Shown: positions 1 through 6,037, counted from the first letter of the stretch. The stretch: DNA of 6,450 nt from an uncultured Chloroflexota bacterium (GCA_903930745.1 CAIYZX010000064.1:1-6450), one strand, 5' to 3'. Program-made: numbers and translations. The notes: a model not told the origin generated them from the sequence alone.

Positions 1-351
1 CAGGAAGTAGACGGAGCGGAAGAACCGCCATCCCACCACGTGCTCGTTCAGCAGGTAGGCCACGAGCAGCGGGATGACGATGGCCACGGGGACCGAGGCG
101 AGCAGCAGCAGGTTGTTGCCCAGGACGGTCCAGAACGTGGGGTTGGAGAAGAGCCGGACGTAGTTGTCCAGGCCGATGAACTCGCTGGTGATCCCATCCC
201 AGGAGGTGAGGCTGAACCAGCCGGCCTGGGCGAGCGGGAGGCCCAGGAACGCCAGCTCCAGCACGATCACCGGCAGGGCGAACAGGATGCCGGCGCGGTG
301 CTGCGCGGTGCGCAGGGAGCCGGCCGGGGCGCTGGGCTTGGCTGCTGTCAT
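1..351 (-). CDS. Sugar ABC transporter permease, MalF/UgpA-type (CUT1), partial: N-terminal 117 residues
   Basis: Inner-membrane subunit of a CUT1-type carbohydrate ABC importer. It would pair with a second permease and an ATPase, neither of which is in the window. Read from the ATG at 351-349, the 117 codons run open to the left edge. The product has a short polar N-terminus, a first hydrophobic segment at about residues 21-43 and a second at about 74-102. Between them is a periplasmic stretch containing FIGLDNYVRLFSNPTFW (58-74), typical of MalF-like permeases. The last residues, RFFRSVYFL (109-117), match the usual lead into the third membrane helix. The gene follows the binding protein on the same strand after a 108-bp gap, so the two are probably co-transcribed. 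The Shine-Dalgarno site is weak (AGCAGG/GGCAG). The start codon lies in a 14-bp tandem duplication that places another ATG, in a different frame, 14 bp upstream. Family assignment is firm; substrate is unknown. Confidence 0.88.
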   Translation of the reverse strand, partial: MTAAKPSAPAGSLRTAQHRAGILFALPVIVLELAFLGLPLAQAGWFSLTSWDGITSEFIGLDNYVRLFSNPTFWTVLGNNLLLLASVPVAIVIPLLVAYLLNEHVVGWRFFRSVYFL

Positions 352-370
352 CTGCCTGCTGTCATCTGCC
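343..370. repeat. Perfect 14-bp tandem duplication over the permease start codon
   Basis: TGCTGTCATCTGCC occurs twice head-to-tail, at 343-356 and 357-370. Each copy holds CAT, which is ATG on the minus strand. The inner ATG (351-349) starts the permease. The outer ATG (365-363) opens a five-codon frame, M-T-A-G-R, whose TGA stop (350-348) overlaps the permease ATG as ATGA. The repeat is seen directly; any regulatory effect is inference. Confidence 0.85.
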
Positions 371-393
371 TGGGGATCGGCGGGGCAAGAGGG

Positions 394-431
394 CTGCGCC
401 CGGCGGCGGGGATGCCGCGCGCCGGGCGCAG
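394..431 (-). promoter_or_regulatory. Strong intercistronic hairpin between binding-protein and permease genes
   Basis: CTGCGCCCGGC (394-404) and GCCGGGCGCAG (421-431) form a perfect 11-bp inverted repeat. The 16-nt loop can add an inner GCGG/CCGC pairing (406-409 with 415-418). A smaller 5-bp hairpin (GGCCC 439-443 with GGGCC 448-452) lies closer to the binding-protein stop. No T-run follows on the minus strand, so a classical intrinsic terminator is unlikely. Hairpins after sugar-binding-protein genes are known, for example between malE and malF, to protect the upstream message from 3' decay and to lower permease output. That role is inferred here from position and shape. Confidence 0.6.
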
Positions 432-459
432 GGCGGCAGGCCCGGGTGGGCCCCCGAGC

Positions 460-1731
460 CTACTTGTACTCGGTACCGCGGCGCTCCGCCGGGAGCGCGT
501 TGAGCGCGTCGGCGATCGCCTTGGCGGCCTCGGCCGGGGTCTTGGTCCCGGCGAGGATCGCGTTCAGCATCGGGGTCGCCACTTCGACGACCTCGGGCTG
601 CATGACGTTGTCGATCATCGGATAGCGCGTGGCGCCATCCTTGGCGAACTTGAGCATCTCGATGGCGAGCTTGTTGGACGGATCCGTGCCCGCGACGGTG
701 GGGATGAGGCCGCCGTCCGCGATGAGCTTCTGCGCCTCGGCGGTGGCCATCCAGCCCAGGAATGCGGCCGCCGCATCCTTGTGCGTGGAGTACGAGGTGA
801 CGCCGAAGCCGTTGCCGGGGAACTCCACCACGCCGCTGATCGCGTTGTCGGAGAACGGGGGCTGGAAGACGCCCACGTTGTCGCCCATCTTCTCGGCGAA
901 CTCGGCGAAGAGCCAGGAGCCTTCGAGGGTCATGGCAGCCTCACCGGCCTCGAACTGTGCGACGGACTCCGTGTTGGTCAGGACGTCCTCGTTGGTGCAG
1001 CCCCGCTCGTGGAGGTTGGCCCACTTGGTGAGCTGGTCAACGATCTTCGGGTCCGTCCAGGCCATCTCGCCGGAGTAGAGCTTCTTCCAGTCCGTGGGGC
1101 TCATGAACATCATGAGGTAGCTCAGGTCGTAGTACGGGTAGAAGCCGGCGTTGAGCGCCTGGCCGCCGGTGCCGTACGCGAGACCCTCGATGCCCGCGGC
1201 CGTGAACTTGTCGCACGCGGCGTAGAGCTCGTCCCAGTTGGTGGGGACCTTGTCCACGCCGGCCTTCGCGAACAGCTCCTTGTTGTAGAAGCCGTTGTAG
1301 TGCTGGATGTCCAGGGGCACGCAGATGGCGCCCTTGTCCACGGACAGGTCCTTGGAGCACCAGTCGATGCCGGTGAACTTCTTGAGCTCGTCCACCTTGA
1401 CGTAGCTGTTGAGCGGCTCCAGGTAGTCCTGGTTCTGGAGCGCGAAGAGGCCGGTCCACATGGTCATGAGGTCCGGGCCGGACTTGGCCACCGCGGCGGC
1501 CTTGAGGAGCGCGAAGTAGTTGTCACCGGGCTGGGCGACCAGCTCGAACGTCACGTTCGGGTGCGCCTTGGTGTAGGCGTCCGTGAGGGCCTTGGTCACC
1601 GTGGCGTTCGCCTCGGTGCCGTAGTTGTGCCAGAGGGTCAGCTTGACCGCCTCGTTCGATCCCCCGGACGAGCCGCACGCGGACCCCACGATGAGCAGGG
1701 TCGCTGCCAGCGAGAGCAGCCGTCGGTTCAA
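460..1731 (-). CDS. Extracellular sugar-binding lipoprotein of an ABC transporter (SBP_bac_1 / MalE-UgpB type)
   Basis: High-affinity receptor of a CUT1 carbohydrate importer, anchored outside the membrane by a lipidated cysteine. The 423-residue product is normal for the family. It starts with basic MNRR, a hydrophobic core (LAATLLIVG) and a lipobox-like GSAC ending at Cys19 (the -3 Gly is non-canonical), then a Gly/Ser-rich linker. The mature domain opens with the first beta strand VKLTLWHNYG (29-38). It includes the family's YNGFYNKELFAKAGV region (145-159) and the QFEAGEAAMTLEGSW signature (259-273). Cys125 and Cys137 could form a disulfide. The start is TTG at 1731-1729, chosen because an AAAGGAG site lies 8 nt upstream and no ATG or GTG lies in frame nearby. 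It is divergent from the catabolic genes and leads into the permease gene. The ligand is probably the sugar handled by those genes, but the sequence does not identify it. Confidence 0.93.
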   Translation of the reverse strand: MNRRLLSLAATLLIVGSACGSSGGSNEAVKLTLWHNYGTEANATVTKALTDAYTKAHPNVTFELVAQPGDNYFALLKAAAVAKSGPDLMTMWTGLFALQNQDYLEPLNSYVKVDELKKFTGIDWCSKDLSVDKGAICVPLDIQHYNGFYNKELFAKAGVDKVPTNWDELYAACDKFTAAGIEGLAYGTGGQALNAGFYPYYDLSYLMMFMSPTDWKKLYSGEMAWTDPKIVDQLTKWANLHERGCTNEDVLTNTESVAQFEAGEAAMTLEGSWLFAEFAEKMGDNVGVFQPPFSDNAISGVVEFPGNGFGVTSYSTHKDAAAAFLGWMATAEAQKLIADGGLIPTVAGTDPSNKLAIEMLKFAKDGATRYPMIDNVMQPEVVEVATPMLNAILAGTKTPAEAAKAIADALNALPAERRGTEYK

Positions 1732-1739
1732 CGCCGTTA

Positions 1740-1746
1740 CTCCTTT
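1740..1746 (-). promoter_or_regulatory. Ribosome binding site of the binding-protein gene
   Basis: On the minus strand AAAGGAG (1746-1740) sits 8 nt before the TTG at 1731. A second purine block, GGAGG (1751-1747), lies just upstream. The good spacing supports the TTG as the real start. Confidence 0.7.
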
Positions 1747-1757
1747 CCTCCGATCGC

Positions 1758-1858
1758 CCGCGCCGCCCCATCCGGCGCGGCCCCAGCGGGTGCGGTCCCA
1801 GCCCGCACCCTCCAGGGGGTGGGCATGGTCCCGGGCGGACAGGTGCCGCCGGGTGACC
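1758..1858 (-). promoter_or_regulatory. Three tandem hairpins in the presumed transporter mRNA leader
   Basis: Hairpin 1: CCGCGCCG (1758-1765) pairs with CGGCGCGG (1773-1780), a perfect 8-bp stem with a 7-nt loop. Hairpin 2: GGGTGCGG (1788-1795) pairs with CCGCACCC (1803-1810), also 8 bp with a 7-nt loop. Hairpin 3: CCCGG (1830-1834) plus CGG (1836-1838) pairs with CCG plus CCGGG (1846-1853), 8 bp with one bulged G and again a 7-nt loop. GGT (1827-1829) and ACC (1856-1858) may extend its base. Hairpin 1 ends 7 nt upstream of the purine-rich ribosome-binding region. That the region is transcribed is inferred. The lack of a U-run argues against simple termination. Confidence 0.45.
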
Positions 1859-1927
1859 GACTGCCAGTGATGCTACGCGCCTCCGGTGCGCTCCGCAATA
1901 TGGTTGCGCGGTTTGAGCATCCGTAAA

Positions 1928-1943
1928 GTGCAGACTTATGCAC
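1928..1943. promoter_or_regulatory. GTGCA-N6-TGCAC dyad, possible regulator half-sites
   Basis: GTGCA (1928-1932) and TGCAC (1939-1943) form an inverted repeat across GACTTA. The longer half AAGTGCA (1926-1932) recurs inverted as TGCACTT at 2004-2010, next to the expected start of the rightward transcript. The recurring half-site on both sides of the promoter suggests a regulator that could loop or bind cooperatively. No regulator gene is in the window, so the binder is unknown. Confidence 0.35.
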
Positions 1944-1963
1944 GTTTGATGCTGGAATTGTTT

Positions 1964-1991
1964 CGATTGTGCTTGACATCGCGCGCAATCG
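1964..1991. promoter_or_regulatory. Candidate operator centred on the -35 box (9+10+9 inverted repeat)
   Basis: CGATTGTGC (1964-1972) and GCGCAATCG (1983-1991) are reverse complements at 8 of 9 positions. The 10-nt spacer TTGACATCGC contains the -35 hexamer of the rightward promoter. A protein bound here would block RNA polymerase, which fits a repressor of the catabolic operon released by sugar or sugar phosphate. The dyad is seen directly; repression is inferred from position. Confidence 0.5.
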
Positions 1992-2000
1992 CCATAGGAT
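1973..2000 (+). promoter_or_regulatory. Sigma70-type promoter for the aldolase-kinase-isomerase operon
   Basis: A perfect TTGACA (1973-1978) is followed after 16 bp by TAGGAT (1995-2000), which matches TATAAT at 4 of 6 positions. Transcription would begin near 2006-2008, inside or beside the palindrome GTGCAC (2003-2008), leaving a leader of about 75 nt before the aldolase start. It lies in the most A/T-rich part of the window. Confidence 0.65.
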
Positions 2001-2068
2001 GTGTGCACTTCGAACCAGAGCAACAAGTCCCGTGACCCGGCGCGTCCCGCGAGGCCCGGGCCATGCGC

Positions 2069-2074
2069 AGGAGG
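2069..2074 (+). promoter_or_regulatory. AGGAGG ribosome binding site that favours the GTG start of the aldolase
   Basis: AGGAGG (2069-2074) lies 9 nt before GTG 2084. It falls inside the coding sequence if the in-frame ATG at 2063 were used. That ATG has only a weaker GAGG (2051-2054), 8 nt upstream. The stronger site supports the later start. Confidence 0.6.
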
Positions 2075-2083
2075 CAAGCCACG

Positions 2084-2899
2084 GTGTTGACGGGCAGCGA
2101 GATCCGGCTGGCGCGGCTGTTCGACGGCGGGTCGAACGCGATCATCGCGGCCATCGACCACGGCCTCTACAACGGGCCCCGCCCGGGCTTCGAGGACCTC
2201 TCCAGGGTCGTGGGCCGGCTCACCGCGGCGGACGCGATCCTCCTGGCGCCCGGCCAGGCGCGCCACCTCGCGGGCGCGTTCAGCCACCGCGGCGCCCCGG
2301 CGATGATCATCCGCCTCAACTGGGGCACCCAGTACGCCACCCAGTGGGGCTACGGCGAGAGCCGCTCCATCCCCATGATCTCCGCCGCGGACGCCATCGC
2401 GCTGGGCGCGGACATCGTGCTCGTGGGCATGTCCATCAAGACGGGCTCGGAGGCCGTGGACGCCGAGAACATGGAGATGGTCGCCCGCTGCGTCGCCGAG
2501 GCGCGCCACGCCGGCGTCCCCATCGTTGGCGAGGTCTACCCGGCGGGGCACGAGGACATCTCGCCCGAGGAGCGCCAGGAGGTCATCTCGATCGGCTGCC
2601 GGATGGTGGCGGAGGTGGGCGTGGACCTCGTCAAGACCTTCCACACCGGCGACGCGTTCGCGGACGTCTGCGCCTCCACGCCCGTCCCGGTGCTGGGCCT
2701 GGGCGCCAAGAAGCTCCCGGCCGAGACCGATGCGCTGGAGCTGGCGGAGCACATCATCCGGACCGGCTCGCGCGGCGTGGTCTTCGGGCGGAACCTGGTC
2801 CAGGCGCCGTCCGGTGAGCGCTTCCTCGAGGCGCTCAAGGACATCGTGAAGCGGGGCGCCACGGCCGCCGAGGCCGCTGCCGCCCACGGCATCGCCTAG
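2084..2899 (+). CDS. Class I (Schiff-base) aldolase, DhnA/FbaB/LsrF family
   Basis: A (beta/alpha)8-barrel aldolase that cleaves a phosphorylated sugar or related carbonyl compound through a lysine imine. The 271-residue product (from GTG 2084) has the family layout: IIAAIDHGLYNGPRPGFE near the N-terminus (DHG at 25-27), a central GEVYP strand (Glu150), the Schiff-base lysine in VDLVKTFHTG (Lys184), and the phosphate-binding end GVVFGRNLVQ (GRN at 235-237). Known members include archaeal-type fructose-bisphosphate aldolases and LsrF, so the exact substrate cannot be read from sequence. As first gene of the operon, before an FGGY kinase and an aldose isomerase, it most likely splits a ketose 1-phosphate into dihydroxyacetone phosphate and an aldehyde (inference). 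GTG 2084 is preferred on its AGGAGG site; the alternative ATG 2063 adds seven basic, non-conserved residues (MRRRQAT). Confidence 0.88.
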   Translation: MLTGSEIRLARLFDGGSNAIIAAIDHGLYNGPRPGFEDLSRVVGRLTAADAILLAPGQARHLAGAFSHRGAPAMIIRLNWGTQYATQWGYGESRSIPMISAADAIALGADIVLVGMSIKTGSEAVDAENMEMVARCVAEARHAGVPIVGEVYPAGHEDISPEERQEVISIGCRMVAEVGVDLVKTFHTGDAFADVCASTPVPVLGLGAKKLPAETDALELAEHIIRTGSRGVVFGRNLVQAPSGERFLEALKDIVKRGATAAEAAAAHGIA

Positions 2900-2974
2900 G
2901 TCCCGTCCCCCTTCATCGCCCTCCATGTGCGGCGCGGGCCTGTCACCGGGTCCGCGACGCGGCACCATCAGCAG

Positions 2975-4591
2975 ATGACCCTCCTCATCGGCCTCGACAT
3001 CGGGACCACCGCCGTGAAGGCGGGGGTGTTCGATGCCGCGGGCCGGCAGCTTGCCGCGGTCGGGTGCGAGTACGCCCTCCTCCATCCCGCACCCGACCGC
3101 GCCGAGCTGGATCCCCGCACCTACTGGACGGCCGCCGTCACCGCCGTCCGGGGTGCGCTCGCCGCGTGTGGCGCCGGCGCGGGTGCCCGCGTTGCCGCCC
3201 TCGCCGTCTCCTCCCAGGGCGAGACCGTGATCCCGGTTGACGCCCGCGGTGGGCCCGTGGGCCCGGCCTTGGTCTGGCTGGACAACCGCGCCGTGGACGA
3301 GGCGCGCGAGCTGGGCTCCCGCTTCGATCCCTCCACGGTCTACGCCGTCACCGGCGTGCCGGACATGAACCCCACGTGGAGCGCCTGCAAGATCGCCTGG
3401 TGGCGGCGGCACGAGCCGTCCGTCTTCGCCGCGGCCGCGCGCTTCCTCTGGGTCTCGGACTTCGTGCTGCACCGCCTCACCGGGCGCTTCGTCACCGATG
3501 GCGGCGTGGCCTGCACGTCGCTGCTGGTGGACATCCGGCCCGGCGGCTCCGGCGCCTGGTGGGCGCCCATGCTGGACGCGGTGGGCATCGATGCCTCGCG
3601 GCTGCCGGACCTGGCGCGTCCCGGCGACGTGGTTGGTGGCCTCTCCGCCGATGCCGCCGAGGCGCTGGGCCTCCCCGTGGGCGTCCCCGTGGTGGCGGGC
3701 GGCATGGACCAGGGTGCGGGTGCCGTGGGCGTGGGCAACTTCGGCGCCGGCGCGGACGTGATCTCCGAGAGCACCGGCGGCGCGCTCACGATCCAGGCGT
3801 CCGTCCTGCGCGCCGATGGGGACCCCACGCGCCAGACGCCGGTCTACATCCACAGCGCGCCCGGCGCGTACCTCTACTGCCCGGTCTGCAACACGGGCGG
3901 CATGGCGTTCACCTGGTTCCGCGACCAGTTCGGGGCGGACGAGGTGGCCCGCGCCGCCGCCTCCGCCGCCGCCGGGACCGGTGGACCGTCCGCGTACGAC
4001 CTGCTCACCGCCCTCGCCGCAACCGCGCCCGCGGGCAGCGACGGCGTGATCCTGCTGCCCCATCTCGCGGGCGCCTTCAGCCCGGAGTACGTGGCGGAGG
4101 CCCGCGGCGTCCTGTACGGGCTCACGCTCCACCACACGCGGGCCCACGTGGCGCGGGCCGTGCTGGAGTCCGTGGCGTTCATGCTCCGCCGGAACCTGGA
4201 GCTGGTGGCATCGGCGGGCGCACGCGGCACGGAGATCCGCTCCCACGGCGGCGGCGCCCGGTCCGCGTTCTGGAACCAGGTGAAGGCGGACGTCTGCGGC
4301 CTGCCCGTGGTCACGATGGACGGCGAGGACGCCGCGGTCCGCGGGGACGCGATGCTCGCGGGCGTGGCCACCGGCATCCACCCGGATCTCGCCTCGGCCG
4401 CCGCGGCGATGATCGCCCCCGGCCGCCGCTTCGAGCCCAACCCGGCGAACCGTGCCGTCTACGACGACGCGTACGCCACCTACGTCAGCCTGTTCGACGC
4501 GCTCCGCCCGGTCTTCGAGCGGGGCGTCCGCCAACCCGTCCGGCACTTCGACCAACACCCCGTCAAGCACCATGAGGAGGGCCACCCGTGA
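2975..4591 (+). CDS. FGGY-family carbohydrate kinase, xylulokinase-like
   Basis: ATP-dependent kinase of a ketose or polyol. The 538-residue product is slightly longer than typical 480-510-residue members. The N-terminal phosphate loop GLDIGTTAVKAGVFD (6-20) opens domain I. LVWLDNRAVDEA (99-110) and WVSDFVLHRLTG (159-170) are family landmarks. GVPVVAGGMDQGAGAVGVGN (236-255) carries the likely catalytic base Asp245. The C-terminal ATP domain has LLPHLAGAFSPE (360-371) and GGGARSAFWNQVKAD (425-439). Two oddities: a C-x-x-C pair (YCPVC, Cys302 and Cys305), and a His-rich tail (RHFDQHPVKHHEEGHP, 523-538) that overlaps the next gene's ribosome binding site. ATG 2975 is chosen because the family N-terminus begins there; an in-frame GTG at 2927 would add 16 unconserved residues. 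No clear Shine-Dalgarno is seen. The gene starts 75 bp after the aldolase. The sequence looks closer to xylulokinase than LsrK, but the substrate is not established. Confidence 0.92.
   Translation: MTLLIGLDIGTTAVKAGVFDAAGRQLAAVGCEYALLHPAPDRAELDPRTYWTAAVTAVRGALAACGAGAGARVAALAVSSQGETVIPVDARGGPVGPALVWLDNRAVDEARELGSRFDPSTVYAVTGVPDMNPTWSACKIAWWRRHEPSVFAAAARFLWVSDFVLHRLTGRFVTDGGVACTSLLVDIRPGGSGAWWAPMLDAVGIDASRLPDLARPGDVVGGLSADAAEALGLPVGVPVVAGGMDQGAGAVGVGNFGAGADVISESTGGALTIQASVLRADGDPTRQTPVYIHSAPGAYLYCPVCNTGGMAFTWFRDQFGADEVARAAASAAAGTGGPSAYDLLTALAATAPAGSDGVILLPHLAGAFSPEYVAEARGVLYGLTLHHTRAHVARAVLESVAFMLRRNLELVASAGARGTEIRSHGGGARSAFWNQVKADVCGLPVVTMDGEDAAVRGDAMLAGVATGIHPDLASAAAAMIAPGRRFEPNPANRAVYDDAYATYVSLFDALRPVFERGVRQPVRHFDQHPVKHHEEGHP
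4574..4580 (+). promoter_or_regulatory. GAGGAGG ribosome binding site of the isomerase gene, inside the kinase gene
   Basis: GAGGAGG (4574-4580) lies 7 nt before GTG 4588, within the last kinase codons. With the GTGA stop/start overlap this predicts strong, coupled translation of the isomerase and fixes its GTG start. Confidence 0.8.
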
Positions 4592-5976
4592 CCACCAAGG
4601 CCAAGATCGGCGTCTGCGTGATGGCGCTGCTCGAGGACGACTACAACAAGACCGGCCACATGCGCGAGGCGGCCACCGCCGCGGCCCAGGAGATCGCGGA
4701 CACGTTCGCCCAGTGGGGCGAGGTGGTCCACGCGGGCCTCGTGGAGGAGGAATGGCAGGCGGCCGCCGCGGCCCGGATGTTCAACGCCGCGGACGTGGAC
4801 CTCATCGTCATGATGGAGCTGGCCTACACCAAGGGCCTGGTCCCGGCGCGCGTGATCATCGACACGGCGGCGCCCATCCTCGTCTGGAACGCGCAGAAGA
4901 TCCGCCGGCTGGACGAGAAGGACGGCTTCGACGTCGTGATGCTCAACTCCGGCATGGCCGGGATGCCGGAGCTCACCGCGGTCCTGCTGCGGACCGGCCG
5001 TGACTACGCGCTGGTCACCTCGCTGTTCGATGACCCGAAGGGCCGCCAGAAGGTCAAGGAGGTCGTCCAGGCCGCCGCCGTCCGCCGCCGCCTCCGCGAG
5101 ACGCGCGTGGCGCTCGTCGGCCACAACTTCGAGGGCATGACGGACCTGATGTTCGACGGGCTCTCGATGCGCGAGACCCTGGGCCCGGTCTTCTGGCCGC
5201 TGGAGCCGGAGAAGGTGGCGGTGCGCGTGGGCGAGCTGCCGCAGTCACTGGTGGACTCGGTGATGGCCGAGGAGCGCGCCAAGTACACCGTGGACATGGA
5301 CCCGGCGCTCTTCGAGAAGTCCGTCCGCCTGGCCATCGCGCTGGAGCAGGTGGTCAAGGAGCACAAGTTTGACGCGTTCTGCGCCTTCGACCAGGTCTGG
5401 CTGACGGACCCGCGGGTGGGCGTGATCCCCTCGTACGGGACGGGGCGGCTGTGCGAGATCGGCATCCCGGCGGCGCCCGAGGGTGACGTGAACACCGCGG
5501 TGGCGCAGGTGATCCTGCACGAGCTGGCGGGGCAGGCGACCACGCTTGAGAACTACGTGATCGACTACGACCAGGACGCGGTCATGTTCAGCCACGACGG
5601 CCACGGCAACCCGGCGATGGGCACGCCCGGCGCGGTCAAGGTGAAGCACTCCATCTACTACCACGGCGTCCACGGCTTCGGTGCGGGCTTCGAGTTCGCG
5701 TACAAGCCCGGGCCCATCACGAACCTCGCGGTGGTCACCACGGGCCTCAACCAGTGGCGCTTCGTGATCTCCGAGGGCGAGCTGCTGCCGTTCCCGCCGC
5801 GCGAGATCAGCGCCCCGCAGACGCTCTTCAGGCACGACACGCTGCCCATCGCCGAGTGGTGCGACGGGTGGCTGCGCGCCGGCGCCACGCACCACCAGGG
5901 TGCCGCGTTCGGCCGGTGGACCCCGCAGCTGCTGCACCTCGCGCAGATGCTGGGGATCGAGGCGGTCGTCGTCTAG
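4588..5976 (+). CDS. L-arabinose/L-fucose isomerase-like sugar isomerase
   Basis: Metal-dependent aldose-ketose isomerase of the AraA/FucI fold, probably turning the imported aldose into the ketose that the upstream kinase phosphorylates. The 462-residue product is shorter than E. coli AraA (500) or FucI (591). An N-terminal Rossmann-like part (KIGVCVMALLEDDYNKTGHM, 6-25) leads to the catalytic half. PEGDVNTAV (297-305) matches the AraA segment with metal ligand Glu306 (here Glu298). SHDGHG (335-340) falls where AraA has its second glutamate and FucI an aspartate. FGAGFEFAYKPGPITNLAVV (364-383) matches the AraA G-rich strand region. WLRAGATHHQGAAFG (428-442) matches AraA's GGAHH segment with a ligand histidine. 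Start GTG 4588 overlaps the kinase stop by 4 bp (GTGA). The protein is likely cytosolic. Many such proteins are annotated only as 'fucose isomerase'; the real sugar is unknown. Confidence 0.85.
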   Translation: MTTKAKIGVCVMALLEDDYNKTGHMREAATAAAQEIADTFAQWGEVVHAGLVEEEWQAAAAARMFNAADVDLIVMMELAYTKGLVPARVIIDTAAPILVWNAQKIRRLDEKDGFDVVMLNSGMAGMPELTAVLLRTGRDYALVTSLFDDPKGRQKVKEVVQAAAVRRRLRETRVALVGHNFEGMTDLMFDGLSMRETLGPVFWPLEPEKVAVRVGELPQSLVDSVMAEERAKYTVDMDPALFEKSVRLAIALEQVVKEHKFDAFCAFDQVWLTDPRVGVIPSYGTGRLCEIGIPAAPEGDVNTAVAQVILHELAGQATTLENYVIDYDQDAVMFSHDGHGNPAMGTPGAVKVKHSIYYHGVHGFGAGFEFAYKPGPITNLAVVTTGLNQWRFVISEGELLPFPPREISAPQTLFRHDTLPIAEWCDGWLRAGATHHQGAAFGRWTPQLLHLAQMLGIEAVVV

Positions 5977-6037
5977 GCCCTCGGCCGTCGTCGTTCGCCG
6001 CCTTCGCCGCTCTTCGCCGCCGTTCGGGAGCCAGCCG
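5977..6037 (+). repeat. Short TTCGCCGC repeats in the gap between isomerase and TIM-like genes
   Basis: This 61-bp gap holds three copies of TTCGCCGC (5994-6001, 6003-6010, 6013-6020) spaced 9 and 10 bp apart, followed by a partial copy (6023-6026). GTCGTCGT also occurs at both ends of the isomerase stop region. No terminator-like hairpin is seen, so the downstream gene is probably read through. GGGAG (6026-6030), 7 nt before ATG 6038, is a good ribosome binding site. The repeats may simply be drift in GC-rich spacer. Confidence 0.5.

Larger units (their letters stand above)
1732..2083. other. Divergent control region between transporter and catabolic genes
   Basis: This gene-free stretch of about 350 bp has two parts. 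Positions 1752-1860 are very GC-rich and hold three successive inverted repeats, presumably in the 5' leader of the minus-strand transporter mRNA. Positions about 1890-2030 are clearly richer in A and T and hold the plus-strand promoter and several short dyads: CGCAA/TTGCG (1894-1898 and 1904-1908), GTGCA/TGCAC (1928-1943), and a 9+10+9 dyad (1964-1991). ATTGT also recurs directly at 1957-1961 and 1966-1970. I see no protein-coding content consistent with either neighbour. The minus-strand promoter must lie somewhere around 1870-1960 but is not clear. Confidence 0.75.

Noticed and set aside
40..1926. A 628-codon open frame on the plus strand opposite the permease and binding-protein genes
   Set aside because: It is a shadow of the minus-strand transporter genes, with low-complexity composition and no recognisable domain.
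1897..1927. Minus-strand promoter TTTACG-N19-CATATT for the binding-protein gene
   Set aside because: The hexamers are poor and the spacer is 19 bp. A promoter must exist in this area, but this pair is not convincing enough to annotate.
2927..2974. Upstream GTG at 2927 as the kinase start
   Set aside because: It adds 16 residues with no family similarity and has no ribosome binding site; the conserved FGGY N-terminus starts right after ATG 2975.
2900..2974. Terminator between aldolase and kinase
   Set aside because: Only a trivial 5-bp CCGCG/CGCGG pairing with a 1-nt gap is present and there is no T-run, so the 75-bp gap is treated as intra-operon spacer.
1523..4585. A 1020-codon open frame on the minus strand running opposite the aldolase and kinase genes
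   Set aside because: It is antisense to two clearly recognisable enzymes, its product is Arg/Gly/Ala/His-rich without any fold signature, and long antisense open frames are common in GC-rich DNA.
2084..4591. AI-2 (Lsr) quorum-signal processing locus, because LsrF and LsrK belong to the same families as this aldolase and kinase
   Set aside because: The transporter is of the MalE/MalF type rather than the LsrB/LsrC/LsrD type, the kinase looks more like xylulokinase, and a sugar isomerase is part of the operon. It remains a weaker alternative.
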